A stretch of 64,000 bases of DNA from a virus. The stretch covers positions 1 through 64,000 of the IMG/VR virus record IMGVR_UViG_3300021405_000012. One strand, 5' to 3'. Each line of letters begins with the position of its first letter. Within the stretch, counting starts at the first letter, position 1. Below the pieces are notes generated by a model that saw nothing but the letters and a program-made list of their open reading frames with translations, searched no databases and was not told the DNA's origin. A program made the translations under genes and the position numbers. Below, in pieces: positions 17,401-25,022 of the stretch.

Positions 17401-20400
17401 CCGAGTGAGCAATGTCTGCATCTGGCCGCAGGCTAGGATCTGAGACGGCCACTCTTCCGTCTCGTCCTGCATTGCGATCTGATACAGGTCCGACAGATTC
17501 TCCGGATCGCTCGACAGCACCTGCTGCGCCTGCTCCGGGTCGTCCTCGATCAGTTTTCTCAGGCGCTGCTCCAGGAGTGTTTCGTACAGGCTGCGATTCA
17601 TCGGCTGGCTGCCGCTGTAGGGAACTGTCAGCCCCTCGCTCCCGTGCAGGTCGGGGCTCGGCCGCCATGATTTCACTGAACTGCTCATACACCTGATCCC
17701 ATGACTCTAGTCGTTGGATGCTTTCAACCGGAGGGGCGATTGCAGAAGATGTTTGCCTTCCGCCGATCGCGATAACCCGAACTGGCCACGCCGCACCCTG
17801 GCGCCCATAGAGTTTTCCCTCGATCTCGAAATGCCCACTCACATCATAGTGCGAATAGAGCCAATTTAGGAAGATATTGTCATCGGTGCTTTGGCCGCCG
17901 GGGGTGAACTTGTTGGCTCCGAGGATCAGGGTAGCCTTCCCGTCGTCCTTCATGGCGTCAAGGGCTCGAGCTGCAATCAGGTGGTCGATCTGGCCGATCT
18001 TGTAGCCGTCTACACGTTCCTTCGTCGCTTTGCCCTGGGCGTCTTTCACCGAGCCGAACGGCGGGTTGGCCACAACCGCGTCGTATGCCTTACCCAGAGT
18101 GGCCTTATGTGCTGGGCTCCACGCCTCTGCGGCATCCCGTTGGGTGACTTCCTGGTATCCCTGCTTTTGCAGTGCAGCCATGCGCTCCGGGTTGAGCTCG
18201 TTCACCCGCGTCTTCTTGGGGTTCGCTGCGATGGTGAGCATGCCGTTGCCGGCAGTCGGCTCGTAGAGACTGCTGTTCTTATCGACTCCCGCCAATTTGT
18301 CCGCGAGGTAGGCCAGCGGCGCGGGTGTGCTGTAGGCCTGGTTCTCGATGCTGGTCGAGGTACGGATGTTCAGGTTTGGCTGGGAATTGTAGAGATCGAC
18401 CAGTTTGTCGAAGGTCTCGCGTGTGTTCTCACCTGCGTCAACGATATCGCGCGCGCGCTGGACCACGGCAACTTCGAGTGCTTCCTGCGCCTGCTTCATT
18501 CGAGCCGGGTCCGCAGGCTTGCCGTCGAAGGCGTCTACGAGCTTTTTCAGCGCTGGGTTGTCTTTCGGCATTTCACCGGCGGCGATCTTCTCCAGCAGGT
18601 GTTCGGTGAGAGCGGCGGCGCCTTTGCTGGTTTTGCCTTTCTGGATGTCGGCCCAGCCGGGTTTCTTCGGCTCTTCTGCGTGCGGCCGCGCTTCGTAGCT
18701 GCCCTCCGGGGTGGGAACGATGTCGGCCTTCTTGACGGTGAATTTCGGCTTCTCCTCGCCTTTCTTAAGCCCATGCGTCACGAAGCTGGGCAGCACGTAC
18801 TTGGCGGGCTTCTCTCCCGCGAGCTTGACCACCTCCTGCTTGCCCTGCCGATCGGTGATCGCGATTTCACTAACTGTGAACTGTTTACCCTTGGTCAACT
18901 CCATGCCGACGTGCCTCTCTGCTCGGTCGGGGCGGACGTAGGCTATAGTTGCGTGAGGTCGGTACTCGAAGTCGGGCTTTTTGAAATCGCCATGCTTCTC
19001 CAGTTCCCCATTGATCCGGTGCAACTCCGGCGCCTCAATCGGTGCGATGATGACGGCGGCGCCGTCGCTGTGCTCGCTGGGCGGGAACTTGTCAGTTTTC
19101 CCGAGCGTAGCCTCGAACGGCGCGAGGCCTGCCAGATACTTCTTGACGCCTTCGACGTCGTCGCCCTTGATCCCGTAGCGTACCGTTACATGATTTCCGC
19201 CCTCTCCGATATCTTTGCCGTCTCCAGCGAGGTCCGCTTTCGAGATGCGGGCCCGAGCGGCTTCTAGAGCTTTGGCAGCTTCGCTCTCTTTGGGAATGTT
19301 GGCCTGGGTTGATCCGAATTTGTAGAGCGTCTCAGGTTTGTCGGCTTCACCGCGGTAAAGTCGGACTGTTCCTGCCCCCCGCGGTACTGCCGGCTTCTCC
19401 GCCCGCACCTTCTGCCCAACGTCCGGGCCCGTCTCAATCGAGTGATCGAAGCCGTGCTGCGTGATGTTCCGCTTTGCCGGGAAGACGGCACCTTTGGCTG
19501 GCTCGGAACTTCCGCCCTTGAGGCCCATGCTCTTGGTGACGATCCCGCCCGGCTCCGGCTTTTCTCCCAACTCCATTTCGAGGTTGGTCGAGTGCGTCAC
19601 CACCAGTGGCCGCTTGCCTGCCTTCGCCATGCCCTCGATTTCGGCGAGCGCTTCGTCCTGGCGCTCCTTGGCCTGGTTATAGGATTCCCCGCCTTTCGGC
19701 ACTTCGTCAGGATGGGCTTTGTAGTGATCCCGGATGTGCTGGATGTCGGAAACCTGCTTGCCTTCGGTTTCCGGCATACGCTGCGGCCGCAACCGTTCGT
19801 CGGCTTCGACGGGTACGCCCAGAGCTTTGCCGACAATGTCGGCGGTCTCTTTCGCGCGCGGCAAGTCTGATGTCACGATGGCAGTGGGTGGATTCCCTTT
19901 CAGGTCCGCCGCCATCTTCTGGGCAGCGGCTTTGCCACGCTCATCAAGACTCTCATCCGACCAACCCGCGACAGTTTCTCTTCCTCCGGCTTGGTCGAGT
20001 TTGGTGGCGCCATGACGCCCGAATATGATCTCTCCGGCCTTGATGTCAGTCTTGGCGGTTTGCTCAACTTGCTTCTCGCCGGCGGCGGAGAGTGTCGCGT
20101 GGTGACGCTTGGGGATGGTGGTAGTCGATTTCGGCTCGGACATCCAGGGCAGCTGGGTAGGCTCGTCGAATTTCACCCGCACCGTGCGCAGCCCGCCGAT
20201 CAGGCCATCGTGCTTGATTTCGGCTTCGGTGTTGCCGGCGGCGCCGATTTGGATCCGGCTGCCCTTTGCGAAGCTTCCAGCAACTCCTTGGCCCGGGGCA
20301 GCAGCTCCAGATACTTCTCCGCCACCTGTTCGAGTGTCAATGTTTCGCTCAGGCAGGTTGGTTCCGGCAGCGGCGGCGGTGGATCCGGCAGCAGCAGTCG

Positions 20401-22000
20401 AAACGTCCTCGCGCTGATTAGCTCGATCGTGCTCGTCTGCTGCGAGTACCGCTGGCTTCGAAGTTTCACTGGGTATCTCCTCTTCGCCCACGATTGTAGG
20501 TGCGACATCCACATTCGTGGACGCTGGGATTGGCTCTTCGGCTAGAATTGCAGGCTGAGCTTGCCCGAGCTCGGCGGCACGCCCGCTACGGGTTTGCCGT
20601 GACCCCCTGGTTTCCTTGGGGGCAGCCGCCGGTTTGGTAGCTGCCCCCGATTTGCCCGTCTCCCCAGAGTTCCGGGCAAATTCCTTCTCCTGGCGCGCAA
20701 CTTCGTCGTTGATGATCGATTGGGCGACCGAGGCGGCTTGTTTCTCATTTTCGATAATGTGTAACTGGCCGTCTGGCCCAACGATTTTCCCCTGTTGCAG
20801 CAACACTTTAGACAGGGTTTCATGGGCTTCCATGACGCCTTGGGCGCGCAGGTTCTCCGGCAGCTTGACCAGCAGTTTGGCGATTCCAGAGACCGTATCC
20901 GAGGAAATGTGGCCCTGCTGGATGTCCTGGGGCAGAGGTGGGCCTTGCGGGGTTGGCTCCGGTTCTACAGGGGGCATGCCACGCACCACGCGGGCGGCTG
21001 CGGTGCGTTTGGCGGCGGCGGCGACCAGAGCGCTGGCTCCGTTGTCGGGCGGCCCTGCAGGGGCGGTTTGCTGGCCTTCGATGGTGGGAGGCTCCAAACC
21101 GGGACCCGCAGGCCGATTTCCCCGAGGGATGACAGTCTCACCCCGAAACGACCCTACTCCACCGCGCAGGCGGATTTCTTCAGGAGTGACCGCGATGCCA
21201 GCGCCAGCACGGCCATTGGCAACGGTTGCAGCCGCCCGAGTCCCTTCCGGACCGCTTTCCATGGAGAACTTGGGCCGCAGCCGGTTGGCGTCTGCGGCGA
21301 AGTAGGCGCTCAGCCCGGTCTTGGTGGCAATCTCCGAGCGTTCCATGGGGGTGAGTTCATCCCAGTGGTCGTGGAGCTGCTTGGCTCCGTCGATCGCGCC
21401 CGCGCCGAGCATGGTGCGGAAACCGCCGCTGATGATTTTTTGCAGGATGGGTCGGGCGGCCGCGCTCGCGAAGAAAGGCCAGTTGCGCACATCGCCGACC
21501 GTGCCGCCAGCGAATTCGCCGACACCCTTGATGGCTCCCATGGTCTTCGGGGCATAAAACTCCATCGCTTTGACCGCATCGCCTTGGGGCGCTCCCGGTT
21601 TCAGTTCTGGCCGGAGAATCGGTTGCAACACAACTGAAGCCGCGCCCTCGGCAATCTCGCCGCCAGCCTTCGCGGTGCGCGCAGCTGCGCGTTCGAACGG
21701 CTGCACCAGTGTGCGGTTCGCCAGATCCAGCGCGGGCACCGCCGCCTGCGGCACCATTTCGCCGAGACGTTCTTCGGGCGTGGGCTGGTTCGGAGCGGCT
21801 TGATAGCTGGAACCGGTGCGCTGGGCGGGGGGCAGAACTTCGGGGTGAAGGATGCTGGGACGGGCTGGGGCTGCGGCTACAGCGGGCGGAATCGGCTCTT
21901 CGCCGACTATCTGGAACTTCGGGGCGGAGGAAGGGCGGGGTTGAGCGCTGGGCGCAGGGATGGGCTCTTCGCCAACAATCTGATAGGTGGGGTCGGGCAC
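11465..22000 (-). CDS. polyvalent protein: histidine phosphatase, 2H phosphoesterase, adenine methyltransferase and DarB-like helicase
   Basis: The protein has 3511 residues and a GTG start. N-terminal: Pro-rich region with repeated QIVGEEPIP motifs (residues ~7 and ~29, with two variants near 500). Histidine phosphatase: GRHGATK near 658 and THST near 801. 2H phosphoesterase: HVTV near 933 and HATI near 1015. N6-adenine methyltransferase: EPTAGNGML near 1245 and NPPFG near 1311. Strawberry-notch/DarB-type SF2 helicase: TGIGKGRQ near 1651, DESHN near 1777, SATYAKRP near 1810, GRINRTGQ near 2170. C-terminal half: helical, with a hydrophobic span WAMLALLMYGILPWL and an acidic/basic coiled tail. 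This is the architecture of polyvalent proteins described in phages and conjugative elements; P1 DarB, packaged and injected to block restriction, also pairs methyltransferase and helicase. Its place among virion genes supports injection. Confidence 0.9.
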   Translation of the reverse strand: MPDPTYQIVGEEPIPAPSAQPRPSSAPKFQIVGEEPIPPAVAAAPARPSILHPEVLPPAQRTGSSYQAAPNQPTPEERLGEMVPQAAVPALDLANRTLVQPFERAAARTAKAGGEIAEGAASVVLQPILRPELKPGAPQGDAVKAMEFYAPKTMGAIKGVGEFAGGTVGDVRNWPFFASAAARPILQKIISGGFRTMLGAGAIDGAKQLHDHWDELTPMERSEIATKTGLSAYFAADANRLRPKFSMESGPEGTRAAATVANGRAGAGIAVTPEEIRLRGGVGSFRGETVIPRGNRPAGPGLEPPTIEGQQTAPAGPPDNGASALVAAAAKRTAAARVVRGMPPVEPEPTPQGPPLPQDIQQGHISSDTVSGIAKLLVKLPENLRAQGVMEAHETLSKVLLQQGKIVGPDGQLHIIENEKQAASVAQSIINDEVARQEKEFARNSGETGKSGAATKPAAAPKETRGSRQTRSGRAAELGQAQPAILAEEPIPASTNVDVAPTIVGEEEIPSETSKPAVLAADEHDRANQREDVSTAAAGSTAAAAGTNLPERNIDTRTGGGEVSGAAAPGQGVAGSFAKGSRIQIGAAGNTEAEIKHDGLIGGLRTVRVKFDEPTQLPWMSEPKSTTTIPKRHHATLSAAGEKQVEQTAKTDIKAGEIIFGRHGATKLDQAGGRETVAGWSDESLDERGKAAAQKMAADLKGNPPTAIVTSDLPRAKETADIVGKALGVPVEADERLRPQRMPETEGKQVSDIQHIRDHYKAHPDEVPKGGESYNQAKERQDEALAEIEGMAKAGKRPLVVTHSTNLEMELGEKPEPGGIVTKSMGLKGGSSEPAKGAVFPAKRNITQHGFDHSIETGPDVGQKVRAEKPAVPRGAGTVRLYRGEADKPETLYKFGSTQANIPKESEAAKALEAARARISKADLAGDGKDIGEGGNHVTVRYGIKGDDVEGVKKYLAGLAPFEATLGKTDKFPPSEHSDGAAVIIAPIEAPELHRINGELEKHGDFKKPDFEYRPHATIAYVRPDRAERHVGMELTKGKQFTVSEIAITDRQGKQEVVKLAGEKPAKYVLPSFVTHGLKKGEEKPKFTVKKADIVPTPEGSYEARPHAEEPKKPGWADIQKGKTSKGAAALTEHLLEKIAAGEMPKDNPALKKLVDAFDGKPADPARMKQAQEALEVAVVQRARDIVDAGENTRETFDKLVDLYNSQPNLNIRTSTSIENQAYSTPAPLAYLADKLAGVDKNSSLYEPTAGNGMLTIAANPKKTRVNELNPERMAALQKQGYQEVTQRDAAEAWSPAHKATLGKAYDAVVANPPFGSVKDAQGKATKERVDGYKIGQIDHLIAARALDAMKDDGKATLILGANKFTPGGQSTDDNIFLNWLYSHYDVSGHFEIEGKLYGRQGAAWPVRVIAIGGRQTSSAIAPPVESIQRLESWDQVYEQFSEIMAAEPRPARERGADSSLQRQPADESQPVRNTPGAAPEKTDRGRPGAGAAGAVERSGESVGPVSDRNAGRDGRVAVSDPSLRPDADIAHSDRLEKGHKPESRPERVANSRPDNGSPSAISPKSNDFQTPYTPASEKKDANVLIPVNMKSPLEQAMNVLEDEVGNLDKYVAKELGYPSVDDLHNAFMGLQVDSVAAAIHEIQQGKAIVIADQTGIGKGRQAAAIIRWAAKKGDIPVFITKAPSLFTDMYGDLSDIGTDDVNPFIVNSDEWITRPDGSRAFANKPNHRKLIEQIRNTGTLPAGRNAVFLTYSQVNVHNAQQGMLMSLARKAIFVLDESHNAGGSSNTGDFLRGLLADAKGVTYLSATYAKRPDNMPLYFKTDMGEAIGDSGTLVQAMKDGGLPLQTVVSNNLVKAGQMFRRERSYDGISMATKVDTEHRAEHTKIADGATSALRAIVDADKSFHTTYVGEAQKAAVAENKANKIVGGGNEAGKSVHHTEFSSVVHNFVRQMLLGIKANTAADDAIASIKRGEKPVIAVDNTMGSFLSAYVGDKGLQPGDRLEDFDYRNVLSRALDRSRYLQITDAMGNKTKKYVPLDELDPVTRHAYDDAQKTIDKLKIDLPVSPIDWIRQRIEDAGYTVAEITGRNLSVDYSNPEQPKLSHVPLKEQNDKVETIRRFNDGRLDSLLLNVAGSTGISAHASEKFKDQKPRHMIVAQPAQDINIFMQMLGRINRTGQVRLPGYTILNADLPAEKRPTALLSKKMKSLNANTSSNTESATSVKAADMLNKYGDQIVGNYLGDNAELASMLHVTPLNEDGSPTEDIARKATGRLAILPVKVQEAFYNEVEQQYNDYIAYLDSTNQNELEPKTFDYDAKETRGYELVAATNPASPFGEAATYGEYSIKSQGKPLAPDEVTASIKEHLDGKTPSAHSKELIEKLDGELTYYKQTLDPASPTVGQSEIVARTARDFIRDHEIGSTWRVEINGDLYNAAVVNIRSTHKGTGNPFALSKINVTLATNGSLRTLAVPATQVQRIEERKLYDKPEDIFRGTKAETRETAKIITGNLLAAYGELTDTRGTIINFTKADGTTEQGILLPKKFDFSKNTKGDYRLRDAAHALKFLRKTVNPRIEDMGIASRDGNVRVVNDAGKLAIVTPRAKARGGKYFLDHGITDLTGDFVSQQNTMRAAIPKGKETQVIEELLKKTTLYASPSMAEEAKSFAPKEAPAPKAENLLTGESGEANLSKLGEAAVDAAGAVKSYLTDVKAATKIARDIEHQLETLETRKDARKLRARDAFLEAKKAGLTKADDEAIYHHLEDQESDELTDAQENRFDDMLPIAERNEKAYTELTAGGVPLENYVHRTVKGKGGALDRIAQKIRTSVGGKGLSKSAPQTKTRTMMAIENDSGDRRVISIKGGHATMWQEGEPTELGEIKNANGRTDEENETFPEGQPNSAFYDKGKIVEGPDGYDWKVVQATTREIEDNTDMEYYHSALASLLVSNIQLESALDAMHFIEGLKASPEFKDIAWKGSGNPPKGWKSTQLPQFHGYYFEPRTSEVLDRYADSLKGGEANVLDQVGKFMRLVMLLNPLMHAGNVGMDWLVEKGLHGFFPTNYVRMYRTSSKALHAVLTKNDDFKAALDAGAALQSHRELTQDVTKLFYERLAEGLGKKEPWAMRIADAIGLTEAKYAYILGPLKTLSNFVAWHSSDFFLLQSAYEKQAKGMSFEDALADTVRILADYRVPTRIADSTMLSKAFRSPKVFIFGPWHYHLLKAPFEMGKAALGLKEPTGDNSKAGEVGTAWSQWAMLALLMYGILPWLDDKAKELGHDAHLAVKRFGLVGFMEAVDKMARREAGVGATAQRVLMPSPLLKGGMDLLNNRESYSGRNIVDPHATWSTQRDELGHYVIGEMGQIGQAERAWSSAEQRKKFWLQQLGLKSVKTPAERVAADIAMTKVGTEAVDPEEQQVYSRRREILDALRKGDSKPLSEARAKHQITLTQEKQLRERARLTPLQDTVHGFSYSEIMRVYEAAKRDGDKKAMEELHREVRQKRMNLLEKGERAETEKAEAAAQ

Positions 22001-22025
22001 AGCAGGTTGAGGTTCACAGCGGGAA

Positions 22026-22053
22026 ATATCACGAAATCAACAATTTGTGATAT
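22026..22053. repeat. 28-bp imperfect inverted repeat with 11-6-11 spacing
   Basis: ATATCACGAAA and ATTTGTGATAT are inverted arms (9 of 11 match) around a 6-bp centre TCAACA. The geometry matches a tyrosine-recombinase core site, but an operator or weak hairpin is equally possible. It lies in the 85-bp gap before the polyvalent gene and is AT-rich compared with its surroundings. Confidence 0.4.
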
Positions 22054-22069
22054 CCCCCGCCAGTCACGA

Positions 22070-22085
22070 TGTTCCACGTGGAACG
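22070..22085. promoter_or_regulatory. parS: parS-like ParB binding site
   Basis: TGTTCCACGTGGAACG contains the perfect 14-bp palindrome GTTCCACGTGGAAC, differing from a widespread chromosomal parS sequence only at the last base. No parA or parB gene is in the window. It immediately follows the stop of the upstream gene. Confidence 0.6.
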
Positions 22086-22658
22086 CTAGGATGTCGGGCC
22101 GAGGTTGCTGGCATCCGGCATCTGCACCAGGTTGTCGCTGCCCATGGCAGTCTCGACGTTGACCTGTTCCGCCTGGCCTGCTTCGCCGACGGCGGCGGGC
22201 GCGATCGCGGAGGGCTGGCCGCCAGGGTCTGGGCCTTTGTCGTAGGCGGCAATCTGGGCTTGCAACTCGACGATGTGGCCACCCAGTTCGAGATTGGTTT
22301 TTCGTAGTGCCTCGATCTCGGCGTCCTTTGCGAACAGCGCTTCGCTGCCTTGATCGACGGCGGCTTCGGGTTGTGCGACTCGGGCCTGATCGCTCGTTTC
22401 CGACCAGCCGTGATAGTACTCGCCCGTCGGCTGATACGGCACCTGATCGACGACACTGAAGGCGTCAACCCAGTTGGCATCGCGCAGCAGGCCAAAATTC
22501 TTGGGTTCGATGATGGCGAGCTTCGCAGTCGGGACGGCATCATCCTTCGCGCTGGCGGGCAAAACGTCATAGGCGAGCAGGAAGGCATCGAGCGACTGGG
22601 CTTCGGGGTGGGTGCGGAAATAGTGGACAGCGGAGCCGATCTTTACGGGCTGGTGCAT
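22086..22658 (-). CDS. hypothetical virion-associated protein (190 aa)
   Basis: The N-terminal ~85 residues look globular; a coiled-coil segment follows (ALFAKDAEIEALRKTNLELGGHIVELQAQIAAYDKG, ~106-141), then a Pro/Ala/Gly tail. It lies between the polyvalent gene and internal-protein-like genes, so it is probably part of the injected set or a virion component. No family recognised. Confidence 0.6.
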   Translation of the reverse strand: MHQPVKIGSAVHYFRTHPEAQSLDAFLLAYDVLPASAKDDAVPTAKLAIIEPKNFGLLRDANWVDAFSVVDQVPYQPTGEYYHGWSETSDQARVAQPEAAVDQGSEALFAKDAEIEALRKTNLELGGHIVELQAQIAAYDKGPDPGGQPSAIAPAAVGEAGQAEQVNVETAMGSDNLVQMPDASNLGPTS

Positions 22659-22672
22659 GACAAGTTCTCCTT

Positions 22673-23968
22673 TTAGGGTGTGCCCGCGGCTGCGACAGGT
22701 TTCGGCGTGCCGTCGGGTTGAATATCGAATTTCGCGGTGCGGCCACCGCCGACATCGACGGTGACTCGCTTATTTTCCTTGCCTTTGAAAAAGTCTTTGG
22801 GGAACTGCGGAGTCTCGGCCTGTGGCGCCGCTGCCGGTTTCGCTGCTGGCGCGGCGGCTGGGGGTGGCGTCTTCGGCGCGGGCTTCCCATTCCAGGCGGT
22901 CACATCCTGATGTGCTGGCGTTCCGCCGAGGGCGGTGATCTCAGCTTCGTAGGCATCCTGCGCCTGCTGCTGCGCTTCCATGAAATCGTCGTGGGCGTCC
23001 TGGTTGGCCTTGATGTCAAGCTGGTTGTATTCGCCCTTCTCGTCGGGTGTGAGACTCAGGTTGCGTGTGGCTTTCACGTACTCGTTGTGGGCCTTGGTGA
23101 GCGCGCTGGCTTTCTTCGCTTCCGCCCCTGCGAACTGGGCAGGTTTGGCTTTGCCCGCCAGTTGTTCGCGGAATTCGAGCAACTCCTTCCGCAGCGCCAG
23201 CGTGTCCTCACCATTTTTCTGCTTTACCTCTAGGGCCTTTTGCGCCTGATCCAGCTTGTCCTGCGCTCCCTGCAAGTTGTTCGTCGCGATCTGCTGCTTG
23301 ATGTCGGCGATGTTGTTTTTGTACTCGGCGTTGCTCTGGTCGCGCTGGGTCTCCCGGTCGAGGTTGGCTACTTTGTAGCGCCGTTCCCAGTTTTCGCCGG
23401 TGATTTTGGCCGCAGCTTCTGCCGGGGCGAGTTGCTCGCGTTCGGCGGCCATTTGCTTATCGAGGGCGCCAGACTTCTGCTGGTAATCGTTTTCCGCGCG
23501 GTTATATCCTCCCCATTCGAGATCATGTAAGGCGTTTCCCGCGCGCGGGGAAATCACCGACGCAGCTGCCGTGCCAATCCGCTTCCAGAGCGCAGGCTTA
23601 TATTGTTCCGCCGATGGAGGCTTGAGGGCTGCGCGTTGCGTTCCCAAGTCCTGCATCTTGCTGGTGATGTTGCGGAGATTCTGCATCTCCGGGCTATTCG
23701 AGACGGCGTTCGGGTCTAGCGCGGGATCATCCGACGGCATCCCGGCTGCGCGCGGAACCCGTTCGGCGGTGACGGCTGGCGTGACCGCAGGTGTCATTCC
23801 CGCTGCCGGAGCTGCTGCTGGCGGTTGCATGGCTCCCGGCACGGCTCCGGGGTACGGTGTCGAGCCGGGCGCGAATCCCGGAGGCGCGGCTGCGCCATTG
23901 GGCGGCTGCATGGCTGGGCGTGCGGCCAGAAGCGCCTTCAGTCCTTCGGGGATTTGATCGAGTGCCAT
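22673..23968 (-). CDS. Pro/Ala-rich coiled-coil protein, probable internal virion protein (431 aa)
   Basis: Residues 1-80 are Pro/Ala/Gly-rich and probably disordered. Residues ~140-330 are long charged helices rich in Gln, Lys and Ala (for example TQRDQSNAEYKNNIADIKQQIATN), typical of coiled coils. A low-complexity Pro/Ala stretch follows, with a short beta-like end (KRVTVDVGGGRTAKFDIQPDG). Composition and position next to the polyvalent gene suggest a DNA-ejection protein, but no sequence family is recognised. Confidence 0.6.
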   Translation of the reverse strand: MALDQIPEGLKALLAARPAMQPPNGAAAPPGFAPGSTPYPGAVPGAMQPPAAAPAAGMTPAVTPAVTAERVPRAAGMPSDDPALDPNAVSNSPEMQNLRNITSKMQDLGTQRAALKPPSAEQYKPALWKRIGTAAASVISPRAGNALHDLEWGGYNRAENDYQQKSGALDKQMAAEREQLAPAEAAAKITGENWERRYKVANLDRETQRDQSNAEYKNNIADIKQQIATNNLQGAQDKLDQAQKALEVKQKNGEDTLALRKELLEFREQLAGKAKPAQFAGAEAKKASALTKAHNEYVKATRNLSLTPDEKGEYNQLDIKANQDAHDDFMEAQQQAQDAYEAEITALGGTPAHQDVTAWNGKPAPKTPPPAAAPAAKPAAAPQAETPQFPKDFFKGKENKRVTVDVGGGRTAKFDIQPDGTPKPVAAAGTP

Positions 23969-23978
23969 TTATAGCTCC

Positions 23979-24551
23979 CTAGGAGCCCCGTCCTGCACTT
24001 GCCGCTCCGCTGGTGACGCCCTGAATCAGCGAGTTCCATGGGCCATACGCCGCAATTCCCAGCTGAGTGAGCGCTTGATTCGAAGCGTCCGTCCCACCCA
24101 CTGAGGTCGAGTAGTACGGGCTTTCCGCTTGCGCGCCCGCGAGCGGCATTTCTGCCATGCCGGTCTGGTAGGCGACGTTTTTGTTGTAGTCGCCGGCGGC
24201 GCGTTCGGCGGAGAGTTGATCTGCCAGCCGTCCGGTCTGCAACCCGGTGTCGCGGATCGCGCCGTAGGCGGAAGCGTTATTCATCCCGCCGGTGCGGCGG
24301 TTGACTGCCGCCAGTTGCTGGTCGGTGGCGTTCTTGTTGGCATTCAGTGCGCCCGATTGCAGGCGGTTGACGTTCGAAAGATATGCCGGCTTCTGCCAGG
24401 GGTTTGGAGCTACATCCTGCCCGCTCTCGAGCTTTTTCAGGTTGTTTCCGAACTGCGAGATGTAGCCTTGCCCGGCCCCGAAGGCGGTGCCCTGGTTGGC
24501 CGTCATCGTGCTCGACTGCGAGGTATCTTGAGATTGCCCGGTACGAGCCAT
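23979..24551 (-). CDS. probable DNA-ejection/internal virion protein (190 aa)
   Basis: The protein is rich in Gln, Asn, Gly and Ala with helical segments such as SALNANKNATDQQLAAVNRRTGGMNN and RLADQLSAERAAGDYNK, a composition common in podoviral ejection proteins. The C-terminus is Gly/Ala/Ser-rich (SGAASAGRGS). It is followed by the coiled-coil gene after 10 nt. Assignment is by composition and position. Confidence 0.55.
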   Translation of the reverse strand: MARTGQSQDTSQSSTMTANQGTAFGAGQGYISQFGNNLKKLESGQDVAPNPWQKPAYLSNVNRLQSGALNANKNATDQQLAAVNRRTGGMNNASAYGAIRDTGLQTGRLADQLSAERAAGDYNKNVAYQTGMAEMPLAGAQAESPYYSTSVGGTDASNQALTQLGIAAYGPWNSLIQGVTSGAASAGRGS

Positions 24552-25022
24552 TTAGGCCACCTGTGCTTTCGCCTTGGCCTTCAGTTGCGGGAGCCACTTA
24601 TAGAACTGGGTGAGCAGCTCGGGGTCTTCCTGGGTGAAGCCGAGCTTCTCGAAAATGCGTGCGATTGCCGGCTTGCGGCTGCCTTTTGCTGGCCACATCA
24701 TGGCGGCCGGCACAAACGATCTCACCACCCGCAGGCGATAGAACTGGGCCGCCGCGGTCAGCATGTGCAGCGGTTCCGCCAGTTCGGCCGGCGCGAGCAC
24801 GTTGGCAGCTCCGCTTTGCAATTCCGCTTCAGCTTCGAGAAACAGCACATGACGGAGCACTCCATCCACCCGCCCGACCACGGCGGCGATGATGGGCTCT
24901 TCGAGCAGCTCCGAGCATTCGAGCCTGCGCCCTATCCGGCGTTCGAGTTCGGCGTGCAACAGCAGCCGTTCGGCCTCGTCTTCCTTGCAGTACCAGCTCC
25001 ACACCACGCGCGGTTTTCTCAC
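24552..25022 (-). CDS. hypothetical protein, weak acetyltransferase-like C-terminus (156 aa)
   Basis: A helical N-terminus (ERLLLHAELERRIGRRLECSELLEEPIIAAV) is followed by RVDGVLRHVLFLEAEAELQ. The C-terminal IFEKLGFTQED recalls the last helix and strand of GNAT acetyltransferases, but the acetyl-CoA P-loop is not evident. It overlaps the preceding gene by ATGA and sits among tail and internal protein genes, so a virion role is also possible. Confidence 0.55.
   Translation of the reverse strand: MRKPRVVWSWYCKEDEAERLLLHAELERRIGRRLECSELLEEPIIAAVVGRVDGVLRHVLFLEAEAELQSGAANVLAPAELAEPLHMLTAAAQFYRLRVVRSFVPAAMMWPAKGSRKPAIARIFEKLGFTQEDPELLTQFYKWLPQLKAKAKAQVA

Noticed and set aside
17891-19267. 458-residue open frame opposite the polyvalent gene
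   Set aside because: Antisense shadow; composition is Cys/Arg/Val-rich without domain patterns.
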